Source: Planctomycetota bacterium (GTDB taxonomy: Bacteria > Planctomycetota > Phycisphaerae > SM23-33). From it: a stretch of 64,000 nucleotides of DNA. The stretch covers positions 59,130-123,129 of the forward strand of contig JAKJER010000019.1 in the NCBI GenBank assembly GCA_022705325.1, given 5' to 3'. Below the pieces are notes generated by a model that was given only the letters and a program-made list of their open reading frames with translations, made no database searches and had not been told where the DNA came from. This document shows, piece after piece, positions 10,123 to 18,268 of the stretch (its first letter is position 1; each line of letters begins with the position of its first letter). The position numbers and the translations under genes were made by a program.

Positions 10123-10521
10123 TCATGTCCCGCCCCGCGCCAGCAGCCCGGCCAGCGTCCGCGACAACACCAGTCCCGCCGCGGCCAACGTCAGCCCGCC
10201 CACGTTGCTCACCAGTACGTTCACCGTCAGCCACCCGTACTCCCGGTCGCGCAGCAGGTTCAGGCTCTCCAGGCCGAAGGTGGAAAACGTCGTGTACGCC
10301 CCCAGGAATCCGATCAGCACCAGGGCCCGGACGTCCGGCCCCGTCGCCGCCCGTTCGAACAGGCCCGCCAGCAGCCCGATCAGCAGGCAGCCGCTCAGGT
10401 TCACCGCCATCGTGCCCCAGGGAAACGTCGAAGACGACCACCCCTGCACCTTGCCGCCTACCGCATACCGCGCCAGCGCCCCAGCCGCCCCGCCCAACGC
10501 TATGCACAAGATCTTCATCAT
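10123..10521 (-). CDS. crcB: Fluoride channel CrcB/Fluc
   Basis: A 132-residue, four-helix membrane protein of the Fluc family, which exports fluoride as an inverted-topology dimer. Family signatures are seen in order: GGAAGALARYAVG in helix 1, TMAVNLSGCLLIGLL with the conserved Asn, and GFLGAYTTFSTFGLES with the sodium-site TTFSTF run. Length is typical. It is the first gene of an overlapping operon with DUF190 and a PQQ propeller. ATG at 10519-10521 is used; a second ATG follows immediately. I searched the upstream bases for a fluoride riboswitch and did not find the conserved pattern. Confidence 0.93.
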   Translation of the reverse strand: MMKILCIALGGAAGALARYAVGGKVQGWSSSTFPWGTMAVNLSGCLLIGLLAGLFERAATGPDVRALVLIGFLGAYTTFSTFGLESLNLLRDREYGWLTVNVLVSNVGGLTLAAAGLVLSRTLAGLLARGGT

Positions 10522-10624
10522 GCCGGTCCACCTGTTCGTCTTGCCGGGGGATTCTATCCGACCCGCTCCGGATGGGCCACTCTTTCCCCCGTTGGCGGTT
10601 TCGTCCTAAGGCGGCCTAGTCGCT

Positions 10625-10651
10625 GCATCGGGCAATCAACTCGCCCGACGC
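10625..10651 (-). terminator. Strong hairpin two bases after the HzsA-like gene
   Basis: On the minus strand an 11-bp stem (10641-10651 with 10625-10635, two G-U pairs) and a 5-nt loop begins just after the stop at 10654. There is no T-run, so it may work as a 3' stabiliser or a Rho-assisted stop. Confidence 0.5.
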
Positions 10652-10653
10652 TT

Positions 10654-13600
10654 CTACGGGCGCACTACGACCGGGGCAGTCTTCACCCGCGGGCGGACGG
10701 GCAGCAGGTCGATGCCCGGGAAGTCCGGGTCCGCCATCGCCCGCAGCTCTTCCTCGCCGTTATACGGGCAGTTGGCGTCCACCCAGGCGATCAGACGCTG
10801 AAGGTCCGGGCCGTCGATCTTCACATTGTGGTGTTTGCCGCTGGTCGCCCGCTCGATGAGCCCGCTGCGATACGACAGATAGTGCATCGGGCGCAGGGTC
10901 TGGAGGATCCGCGAAGGCTGATGCCCGACCAGCGAACTGGGCGCTACGTCCTGCGGCGTCATGGCATAGACCGGGATGGCCCCAGCCAGGCCGTACCCGG
11001 GCCGGTCGCGCCCGGGAGCGGGCACCGGCCAGGCGGCCGGGCCGATCAGCGTGACGTACGGTTCCTTGAAGTGCCCGCGGAATCGTCCCTCAGCCGGGCG
11101 GAGCGTGAGGTCGAGCTTCTTCCTCCCCTCGCCATCGCCCTGGTGGCACTTGCCGCAGTGGCGGTCCAGCACGCCTTGCGCGAAGCGCTCATAGCCGATA
11201 GTCTGGTCGCCCCAGGGCGGCGGGGTGATGGGCGTGGGCGGGCGCCGCAGCGCCAGGGCCGGGCGGTTGGGCGGGGCGTCGGCCGGCCTGAGTTCGTGGC
11301 AGCCCACACACCCGCGCCGCTCCCCGGGGAGAAGCCCCGTGAACGACCGCATCACGTGCACGGCTCGCCCCCGCTCGTCCAGGAGCTGAAAGAACAGGGC
11401 TATCCCGGCTGGGGCCTCGAAGTACACCGATCCGTCCGCCTCCACCGGCACGGTGGTGACAATCCGTTTGACCGCCTCGGTATGGACTCCCGACACGGCC
11501 GGCCCCGAGAAGACGAAGACCTTGGCCCAGGTGGAGTACGTCTTGGCCTGCTGTTGGAAGACCCGCAGGCTCTTGACGCTGCCGCGAGGCAGGTCCGCTA
11601 CGCCCTGGTAGACGTCGACGCTGTAGAACGAACCCGCTTGCAGAGGCGTACGGTGTCTTCCCGTGCCGGGCCAGGCGACGGTGTCGTTCTGACGCGGGGG
11701 GACGCGCCGCGGCCGGACCGGCGCCGCGTGCCAGATGTTGTGGACGCCCTCGTAGATCAGCTCGCGATTGCCCCGCACGTCCATCAGGTACAGGCGGAAC
11801 TTGCCGTCGCCGCCGCGGGCGCTGACCAGGAAGTCCTCCTCCGAGAGCGGGTACGGCGTCTTGTAGCTGGTGTAGCGTCCGGCGGGGTGGTAGTCGGCTG
11901 CCTCCGGCCGATCGGCCGGACCCGCGCCCACCTCCGGCCAGGGCACATCCCACGTCACCCGCGTCAGGCCGTCGGGATAGTTGGTCCCGCGGTCGCCGTC
12001 GACGATTCCGATCGAGCCGGTGAACCAGTCGTGATGGCCAACGGCGGCGAACATCACCCGCCGGCTGCCCGGGATGGGCATGGGTTCGGCCAGGTGATCC
12101 GGCCAGACGCTCTGGTTGCCCCAGAAGGCGGCCGTCGCGGTCCCGTCCTGGTTGGTCGTCCAGAGACTCTGGACGCGATTCTGGTCCTTGTCGGAATACT
12201 CCCATCGCGAGTAGATGACGCGCCCGTCGTTCAGCAGGGCGGGCACGAAGTCCGGCTCGCTGTTCTGGCTGATGAGATAGACGTTCCGCCCGTCGGGCGC
12301 CTGCCCGCCGGCAGGCGGGTCGCACCGGGCGAGCACATGGGAGTAGATGTACGGCCCGCAGCGGACATACGTGTTGCCCCGCGTGGAGGTGAAGAAGATG
12401 TGCCCGTCGGGGAGATAGATCGGGTCGACGTCGTCATAATCGCCGTCGGTGAGCTGTCGCGGGGGCGAACCGTTCAAGTCCGTCTCGTACAGGTGAAACG
12501 CCTTCCCGTCGTGAGCCTTGTAGCAGAAGACGACGCGGCGGGCGTCGAACGAGAGATCCGCCCGCCAGAAGCTGCCCGGGCGGTCCGGCGCGAGCTTGCG
12601 GACCCGCCCGCCGGGGTGCAGGCCGTCCAGCACGAGCAACCGCCCGCCAGGCACGGCCCGGTGGCCCAGGCGGTGAACCGCTTCGTGGCGGGCCTCCGGC
12701 CCGGCAGGGTACGGCTGGTCGATGAACAGCACCCGCGAGAAGTCGAGGGCGGGGTTCTTGAACGCGATGTTCCGCTTGACGCGTCGCACGGCCAGGTAGA
12801 GTTCACCAACGGCGGGGGGAGCCGGCGCTTCCCGCGAACGCAGCCGCTGCTCCAGTGCGTCCAGTTCCGCCCGCTCGTCGACCAGCGACGGCCCGCCCGG
12901 CATTCGCTCCAGCCGCCGGGCGAGTTGTCGCGCCCAGCCGATCTCCGCCAGGGCCCGCTCGGGCGACGCCGACCCGCCGGCCTGGAACAGCCAGTCCCGT
13001 TCCAGCGCCGCCTCCGCCTGAGCGGGCGTCAACATGCGGGTCTGCGGTGTGGCGGGATTGGTTACCGTGATCGGCAGATACCCGTTGTCGCTCACCACGT
13101 TGACCGGTTGGTCGTCCGACAACTCGATGGCGTACCTGCGTGCCAGATACTCGCGGACCTGCCCGCGCTGTCGCACGTCCAACGCCCGGTCGTATAGCAG
13201 GACCTCCGCGATCTCGCCTTGAAAGTACTCGCAGGGCGGGGCGGTCTGCGGCCCGGCCCCGATCAGCAGTGCGCGATCGTTTGGCCGGATTTCGCCCGCG
13301 GCGGGACGAATCGAGTCCACGCTGCCATTCTGGAACGCGATCAACTGCTGACCGTCAAAGCAAATCTCGACGATGCTGAACGCATCAGCGATGGAGTGGC
13401 GGAACCTGGGGTTGACGTTGGCCGACTGCCCGCCGCGCTCCAGGCCCAGGTGCGGCCAGGGGTGGAGCCCGGCGGCGCTGACGGCGATGCCGTAGCCGCT
13501 CCACGGCGGGCCCCAGTGGTTCCTGCCCAGCAGCCACATGTTGGCCGGCCCCGCCTCGCCGCGGGCTACCACGAAAGCCGTCAGCCGTCGCAGGTCGAGT

Positions 13601-13965
13601 GCGCCGCGGGCGGAGACCGATAGATGTTGCTTCTTCGACGCGTCAAACCGCACGGCTCCGAAGGCGGTTGCCTTCGTCGCGAGCCGCAGGGTCGGCTGGC
13701 ACCCTGCCACCGCCTGGAGCGCGTGGTGGCCCCGCCCGCTTCGATCTCCCCAGTGCTCAATCGGCGATCCGTCGCCCAGCCGCCCTGCGCGGGCAAGTTC
13801 CTGTGCGTCCAGCCACAGGACCAATCCCGCCCCGTCCGGCGGAGGCGGCCCGGGGGCCGACGCGTCTGCACTCTCTGCCCTTGCACCCACTGGACCCGGC
13901 AGCAGGGATAGAATCGCAGCCAGGAAAGGTGCCAAGGACATCGGCCATGCACGTGGACTTCTCAT
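10654..13965 (-). CDS. LamG domain plus HzsA-like propeller protein with two c-type haem motifs
   Basis: About 1103 residues. A signal peptide (MRSPRAWPMSLAPFLAAILS then LLPGPVGARA) is followed by a concanavalin/LamG-type domain (about residues 45-270, WLDAQELARAG, GEIAEVLLYDRAL), then a hydrazine-synthase-alpha-like middle region with PD40-type propeller strands (FHLYETDLNG, VDPIYLPDGHIFFTSTRG). The C-terminal part holds two CxxCH haem sites, CVGCH (near residue 886) and CGKCH (near 936). Proteins of this layout are widespread in non-anammox planctomycetes, and no HzsB/C partner is nearby, so hydrazine synthesis is not implied. The ORF is open upstream to 14085; I chose ATG 13965 for its good signal peptide (13941 is an alternative). 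Confidence 0.82.
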   Translation of the reverse strand: MRSPRAWPMSLAPFLAAILSLLPGPVGARAESADASAPGPPPPDGAGLVLWLDAQELARAGRLGDGSPIEHWGDRSGRGHHALQAVAGCQPTLRLATKATAFGAVRFDASKKQHLSVSARGALDLRRLTAFVVARGEAGPANMWLLGRNHWGPPWSGYGIAVSAAGLHPWPHLGLERGGQSANVNPRFRHSIADAFSIVEICFDGQQLIAFQNGSVDSIRPAAGEIRPNDRALLIGAGPQTAPPCEYFQGEIAEVLLYDRALDVRQRGQVREYLARRYAIELSDDQPVNVVSDNGYLPITVTNPATPQTRMLTPAQAEAALERDWLFQAGGSASPERALAEIGWARQLARRLERMPGGPSLVDERAELDALEQRLRSREAPAPPAVGELYLAVRRVKRNIAFKNPALDFSRVLFIDQPYPAGPEARHEAVHRLGHRAVPGGRLLVLDGLHPGGRVRKLAPDRPGSFWRADLSFDARRVVFCYKAHDGKAFHLYETDLNGSPPRQLTDGDYDDVDPIYLPDGHIFFTSTRGNTYVRCGPYIYSHVLARCDPPAGGQAPDGRNVYLISQNSEPDFVPALLNDGRVIYSRWEYSDKDQNRVQSLWTTNQDGTATAAFWGNQSVWPDHLAEPMPIPGSRRVMFAAVGHHDWFTGSIGIVDGDRGTNYPDGLTRVTWDVPWPEVGAGPADRPEAADYHPAGRYTSYKTPYPLSEEDFLVSARGGDGKFRLYLMDVRGNRELIYEGVHNIWHAAPVRPRRVPPRQNDTVAWPGTGRHRTPLQAGSFYSVDVYQGVADLPRGSVKSLRVFQQQAKTYSTWAKVFVFSGPAVSGVHTEAVKRIVTTVPVEADGSVYFEAPAGIALFFQLLDERGRAVHVMRSFTGLLPGERRGCVGCHELRPADAPPNRPALALRRPPTPITPPPWGDQTIGYERFAQGVLDRHCGKCHQGDGEGRKKLDLTLRPAEGRFRGHFKEPYVTLIGPAAWPVPAPGRDRPGYGLAGAIPVYAMTPQDVAPSSLVGHQPSRILQTLRPMHYLSYRSGLIERATSGKHHNVKIDGPDLQRLIAWVDANCPYNGEEELRAMADPDFPGIDLLPVRPRVKTAPVVVRP

Positions 13966-14068
13966 TGATTGGTAGAACGGACCAATGGAGACGCCAATGC
14001 AACGAGCCTCCGCGGCGCCACCGCCGCTGCGCCGCTCCGCGACTTCGCGGCAAGGCTGGACCGTCTCG

Positions 14069-14119
14069 GCCGTTCTCCCATACAATGCCCGCGGAGGGCA
14101 TACCTCTATCGAGAACGGC
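14069..14119. promoter_or_regulatory. Nested inverted repeats between two divergent exported-protein genes
   Basis: GCCGTTCTC (14069-14077) and GAGAACGGC (14111-14119) are perfect inverted copies. Inside them ATGCCC (14085-14090) and GGGCAT (14096-14101) form a second perfect palindrome. A TACAAT sequence (14081-14086), a possible -10 for the gene at 14142, overlaps the inner one, as expected for an operator. Confidence 0.4.
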
Positions 14120-14141
14120 TACTCGTGACGGTGAGCAAAGC

Positions 14142-17100
14142 ATGAATCGAACATCCAGGAGCGTCGTTGTCTCCAGGGCATCCTTGGCCGCGATCTGCGT
14201 CCTGCTGTTGCCCGCCATCCTGGCGGCCGGGCAGTGGCCCACCTTCCGCGGCGACGTGCAGCGCTCGGGCGTGAGCGATCAGGCGCTGCCGCTGCCGCTC
14301 CGCGCCGCCTGGAGCTACCGCCCCAACCAGGGGCCCACGCCCGCCTGGCCCGAGCCGGCCGAAACGAACTACGCCGTCATGCACAACCCGCTCCGCCAGA
14401 CTCTCACCTTCGACCGCGCGTTTCACGTGGTGGCCGACGCGCAAAGCGTCTACTTCGGCTCGTCCGCCGACGACAGCGTCCGCTGCCTGGACCTGGCCAC
14501 GGGCGAACTCCGCTGGCAGTTCATCACCGAGGGGCCCATCCGGCTCGCGCCGGCCCTGCATGGCGGGCTCGTGCTGGCCGGCAGCGACGACGGCTTCCTC
14601 TATGCCCTCGACGCCCGAACGGGCAAGCTCGCCTGGAAGTATCGCGCCGCCGCGAGCGACAAGCGCCTGCCCGGCAACGGCAGGATGATCTCGATGTGGC
14701 CCATCCGCTGCGGCATCGCGGTCGACGACAACCAGGTGTTCTTCGCGGCGGGTCTGTTCCCTAACCAGGGCGTCTTCCTCTGTTGCCTGGACGCGCGCAC
14801 GGGCAAGGAGGTCTTCAAGCGCCCGCTGGACTTCGCCGCCCAGGGCACGCTGCTGGCCGACGCCGAGCGGCTGTTCGTGGCCACGGGACGCACGGCCTTT
14901 CGCAGTTGCAGCCGCGAGGACGGAGAGCCTCTGCTTCGTCACGGATCGAGCGACCCGTGGAAGAAGAACCTGGTGGGCGGCTCGACGGCGCTCGTGATCG
15001 ACGGGCACCTGGCCACCGGGCCCAGCGAGGATGGGCAGATCCACTGGTTCAAGGTGGCCTCCAAGAGCCCGCTGCTGCGCGGGGCGGTCGATTGTGTGGT
15101 CGTCGGCGGCAAGCGCATCTGCCTGCTGGGCGGGGGCAAGCTGTGGGCGGTGGATCGACAGGCCTACCTCAGCGACAAGAAGGGGGCCAAGCCGCCCGCG
15201 CCGCTATGGTCCGTGCCCGCGGGCAAGGCCCGCACGATGATCCAGGCGGGCGCCCAACTCATCGTCGCCGGGCCCGGCGAGATCGCCATCCATGACGCCG
15301 CCGACGGCAAGCGGCTGTGGCGGACGGCCGTGTACGGGACGGTCGAGGGGCTCGCCGTTTCCGAGGGGCGGCTGCTGGTCAGCCTGGCCGACGGGCGGAC
15401 CCTCTGTTATGCCTCCAAGACGGCCCAGACCCGCACGACGGAGGAGCCCAGGACAAACGCCCCATTCCCGCCCAGAGCGTTGCTGGAGCAGGCCGCCGAG
15501 CACGCCATCGCGGCCGCCGGAGTAAAGGCCGGCTACTGCCTGGTGCTGGACGCGAACACGGGCCAACTCGCCTGGGAGATTGCCAAGCGGTCCGACTTCC
15601 GCGTGATCTGCCGCGAGGCCGATGCCGCCAAGGCCCGCGCCATGCGGGCCGCGCTGATGCGGACAGGACTGTACGGCAATCGCATCGAGGTCCATTGCGG
15701 CACTTCCGAGAGCTTGCCGTATCCGCGGTACTTCGCCAACCTCATCGTCTGCGAGGGCTCGCTGAGCGGGCGTCTGCCTCCCACCGAGGCTGTGGAGGGC
15801 ATCCTGCGCGTGATGCGTCCGTTCGGCGGGGTGGTGGACATCGCCCTGGCGGGCGGCACGGACCCACACCGCCATTTGTCTGGATGGGGCATTCGGTTGC
15901 TGCCGGGGTGGAATACGACCGGGAAGGAAGTGGCCCACGGCGTGGCGCGGCGCGGGCCGCTGGCCGGCAGCGGCGAGTGGTCGCATTTCTACGGCGACCC
16001 GGGCAACACCGCGTGCAGCAACGACCAGATGCACGCCGGGCCGATGGAACTTCAGTGGTTCGGCCGACCGGGCCCGCACGACATGGTCGACCGCCACAAG
16101 AAGGGCCCCGCCCCGCTGGTCGTCAACGGGCGGCTGTTCGTGCCCGGTTTCAATCACCTGTCGGTTCTCGACGCCTACAACGGGTTCGTCCTGTGGGAGA
16201 AGCCGATCGCCGACTCGGTTCGCGTGGCCGCGTTCAAGGACTCCAGTTCGGTCGTCGCGACTGACCGCGAGGTGCTGGTGGCGTCAGGGGAGAGTTGCCT
16301 GGTTCTGGATGCCCAGACGGGCAAGTGCCGCCTGACGATCCCCGCGCCGGGTCCGGCGGGCGAGAAGGCCTGGGGCTACCTGGCCCGCGTGGACGGCCTG
16401 GTCGTCGGCAGCGTCGCCAAGCCGGGCGGCTCGCTGCGGGCGATGACCAAGCTCGAGGACAGCATCATCTGGCGGAACCAGCAGCCGGTGGTGTGCAGCA
16501 CGTCGCTGTTCGCCGCCCGCCAGGACGACGGGCAATGCGTGTGGACCTACGCCGCCGGCGGGGCGATCGCGAACCCCACCCTCGCCGTCGCCGACGGGCG
16601 AGTGTATTTCGTCGAGAGCGCCGACGCGACGACCCTGGGCTCCAGCGACGGGCGGCTCTCCGTGCCAGCGCTGTTTGGGCTCGGCGCGCGCCTGACCGCC
16701 CTGGACCTCAAGACCGGCAAGATCCTCTGGCAGAGGGACGCGGACCTCAGTTCGCTCGAGCACATCATCTACCTGAGCTGCACCCGGGGAACGGTGGTGA
16801 TCACCGGCAGCCGGTACGCCAAGGTTCCACCCGCCGAGACCAAGGGCCTCAAGAAGCCCGAGCAACTCACGCGCGTGCGCTACGACCTGCTGGCGTTCGA
16901 CGCCGCCGACGGCTCGCCCAGGTGGGCCGCCACGGGCATCCCCAGCTACGACGAGGTACTCAGCGGCTCGCACGGCGAGCAGGTGCAGCATCCGGCCATC
17001 GTGGGCGACGTGATCTACGGGCCGGGCTTCGCCTTCAACCTGCTCACGGGCAAGAAGCACGACGGCTGGGCCTGGCAGAAGAGCCACAAGTGCGCCACCA

Positions 17101-17336
17101 TCTCCACCTCGCGCTACTGCGCGTTCAGCCGCTTCTCCAAGGAGAAGCTGCCGTACATCTTCGACCTCCAGTCGGGTCAGGGCGCGCCGATGACCACCGT
17201 CACCCGCCCGGGCTGCTGGATCAACACCATCCCCGCCGGCGGGCTCGTGGTCATCCCCGAGGCCAGCGCCGGCTGCACCTGCGAGTATCCCTTCCAGACG
17301 TCCCTGGCGCTGATCCCCGCGGAACTGGACCAGTGA
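14142..17336 (+). CDS. Large exported PQQ-like beta-propeller protein with embedded methyltransferase-like domain
   Basis: A 1064-residue protein. A signal peptide (residues 1-30, MNRTSRSVVVSRASLAAICV then LLLPAILAAG) leads to WPTFRGDVQRSG, the planctomycete propeller start motif, and a first propeller (SVRCLDLATGELRWQF, FLYALDARTGKLAWKY, LCCLDARTGKEVFKRP). Around residues 460-600 a Rossmann-like segment intervenes (GYCLVLDANTGQLAWEIAK, VICREADAAKARAMR, RIEVHCGTSESLPYP, ANLIVCEGSL), resembling a class I SAM methyltransferase with degenerate glycine motif. A second propeller follows. The embedded domain is predicted to lie outside the cytoplasm, where SAM is absent, so it may be a structural relic. 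It is divergent from the HzsA-like gene. Confidence 0.82.
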   Translation: MNRTSRSVVVSRASLAAICVLLLPAILAAGQWPTFRGDVQRSGVSDQALPLPLRAAWSYRPNQGPTPAWPEPAETNYAVMHNPLRQTLTFDRAFHVVADAQSVYFGSSADDSVRCLDLATGELRWQFITEGPIRLAPALHGGLVLAGSDDGFLYALDARTGKLAWKYRAAASDKRLPGNGRMISMWPIRCGIAVDDNQVFFAAGLFPNQGVFLCCLDARTGKEVFKRPLDFAAQGTLLADAERLFVATGRTAFRSCSREDGEPLLRHGSSDPWKKNLVGGSTALVIDGHLATGPSEDGQIHWFKVASKSPLLRGAVDCVVVGGKRICLLGGGKLWAVDRQAYLSDKKGAKPPAPLWSVPAGKARTMIQAGAQLIVAGPGEIAIHDAADGKRLWRTAVYGTVEGLAVSEGRLLVSLADGRTLCYASKTAQTRTTEEPRTNAPFPPRALLEQAAEHAIAAAGVKAGYCLVLDANTGQLAWEIAKRSDFRVICREADAAKARAMRAALMRTGLYGNRIEVHCGTSESLPYPRYFANLIVCEGSLSGRLPPTEAVEGILRVMRPFGGVVDIALAGGTDPHRHLSGWGIRLLPGWNTTGKEVAHGVARRGPLAGSGEWSHFYGDPGNTACSNDQMHAGPMELQWFGRPGPHDMVDRHKKGPAPLVVNGRLFVPGFNHLSVLDAYNGFVLWEKPIADSVRVAAFKDSSSVVATDREVLVASGESCLVLDAQTGKCRLTIPAPGPAGEKAWGYLARVDGLVVGSVAKPGGSLRAMTKLEDSIIWRNQQPVVCSTSLFAARQDDGQCVWTYAAGGAIANPTLAVADGRVYFVESADATTLGSSDGRLSVPALFGLGARLTALDLKTGKILWQRDADLSSLEHIIYLSCTRGTVVITGSRYAKVPPAETKGLKKPEQLTRVRYDLLAFDAADGSPRWAATGIPSYDEVLSGSHGEQVQHPAIVGDVIYGPGFAFNLLTGKKHDGWAWQKSHKCATISTSRYCAFSRFSKEKLPYIFDLQSGQGAPMTTVTRPGCWINTIPAGGLVVIPEASAGCTCEYPFQTSLALIPAELDQ

Positions 17337-17360
17337 AAGGGAACGATCCCGCTGCCGCGG

Positions 17361-17936
17361 TCACGGTGTCAGCAGGCCGATGCGATCCGCCGGCCAGACG
17401 CGAGCCAGTGCCCGCCCTTCCACCGTGTTCAGGTCGAGGTCGCCTTCGAAGCGGCTGTCCCACGAGTCGCGGGTGTCGTCGCCGAGGACGACCACGTGGT
17501 TCGCTCGGCAGGTGATGCTCCTGCCCGGGCGGAGCAGGATGGCTGCCTGGTATTTCAGTCCCGCCAGGGCGGGTGGGGGCTGCTGGATAACGCCGTTGAT
17601 GCAGATGCGCCCGTCGCGGATGGACACCTCCTCGCCGGGCAGTCCCACCACCCGCTTGGCCACCAGGGATCCGTCCCGAAAGCGTGTACGGACAATTTCC
17701 CATCGGCGCGGCTGGCGGAAACGGTAGGTGAACTTCTCAAACAGCACCCAGTCCGGGCGGGCGCCGCGTTCCGGCCCCTGCATGGCGGGGGCCATCGACG
17801 ACGACGTCATCCGCGCGATCTGAAAGAAGAAAGTGTAAAGCAGGAACATCAGCCCGACGACGGCCAGCATGTGTTCCAGGGTGCGCAGCACCGGCCGGAT
17901 GCAGCGCCTCAGTCGCGATGGAGTCTGCCCATTCAC
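17361..17936 (-). CDS. lepB: Signal peptidase I
   Basis: A 191-residue type I signal peptidase (family S26), which cleaves Sec and Tat signal peptides at the outer face of the membrane. One N-terminal transmembrane helix (about residues 21-41) is followed by the catalytic Ser motif TSSSMAP (Ser46), the Lys region AKRVVGLPGE (Lys94) and the GDDTRDSWDSR box. The protein is shorter than E. coli LepB, like Gram-positive forms, with a single anchor. It is the last gene of an overlapping three-gene operon with a radical SAM enzyme and a small membrane protein, and its ATG overlaps the preceding stop by four bases, so it may be dedicated to that operon's product. Confidence 0.92.
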   Translation of the reverse strand: MNGQTPSRLRRCIRPVLRTLEHMLAVVGLMFLLYTFFFQIARMTSSSMAPAMQGPERGARPDWVLFEKFTYRFRQPRRWEIVRTRFRDGSLVAKRVVGLPGEEVSIRDGRICINGVIQQPPPALAGLKYQAAILLRPGRSITCRANHVVVLGDDTRDSWDSRFEGDLDLNTVEGRALARVWPADRIGLLTP

Positions 17937-18268
17937 GGCTGCTGTCCGTCCTGGTCGGGCGTTTCGTCGGCATTCTCATCCACGTCGGCGGGTGCGGCTT
18001 GGGCCTGCTCGGCGATAGCGGCGTCGATCTGGGCCTGGCGCTCCTGCAGCAGTAGCCGGCTGGATTGCGTGCTGCCGGGCAGGGCCATGGTCTGGTGCGT
18101 TACGATGAGCGAGCAAGTCACGCCCACCGCTGCGACGCCCGCCAAGAAGGTCACCAACCCCCGCAACGGGCTTTTCGGGCGGGCCGGCTGGTCGCACGGC
18201 TGGGGCTGGGCGGACGGGCCGTTTGAAGGCGGCGGGCCCTGTGGATCTGTGTTCGGTTGGTCTGTCAT
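17933..18268 (-). CDS. Small single-pass membrane protein between radical SAM enzyme and signal peptidase
   Basis: A 111-residue protein I do not recognise. The first 35 residues are rich in Pro, Gln, Asn and Ser; one hydrophobic helix spans about residues 36-56 (LRGLVTFLAGVAAVGVTCSL); the remainder is Gln/Ala-rich and ends in an acidic Asp/Glu/Gln tail. It overlaps both neighbours by four bases (ATGA) and so is translated as part of one unit. It contains two cysteines, one before and one inside the helix. It could be a substrate, a membrane adaptor for the radical SAM enzyme, or a scaffold for the signal peptidase. Confidence 0.75.
   Translation of the reverse strand: MTDQPNTDPQGPPPSNGPSAQPQPCDQPARPKSPLRGLVTFLAGVAAVGVTCSLIVTHQTMALPGSTQSSRLLLQERQAQIDAAIAEQAQAAPADVDENADETPDQDGQQP

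Noticed and set aside
10522..10660. Fluoride riboswitch upstream of crcB
   Set aside because: The conserved GGNGATGG and CTGATGNC-type segments are missing; the strong hairpin here fits the end of the neighbouring gene.
10045..13197. 1050-codon open frame on the plus strand opposite the LamG/HzsA-like gene
   Set aside because: Antisense shadow of a high-GC gene: product is Arg/Pro/Val-rich without domains, while the minus-strand product has signal peptide, LamG and haem motifs.
10654..13965. Hydrazine synthase and anammox metabolism
   Set aside because: Only the alpha-type layout is present; partner subunits and other anammox genes are absent and such proteins occur widely in other planctomycetes.
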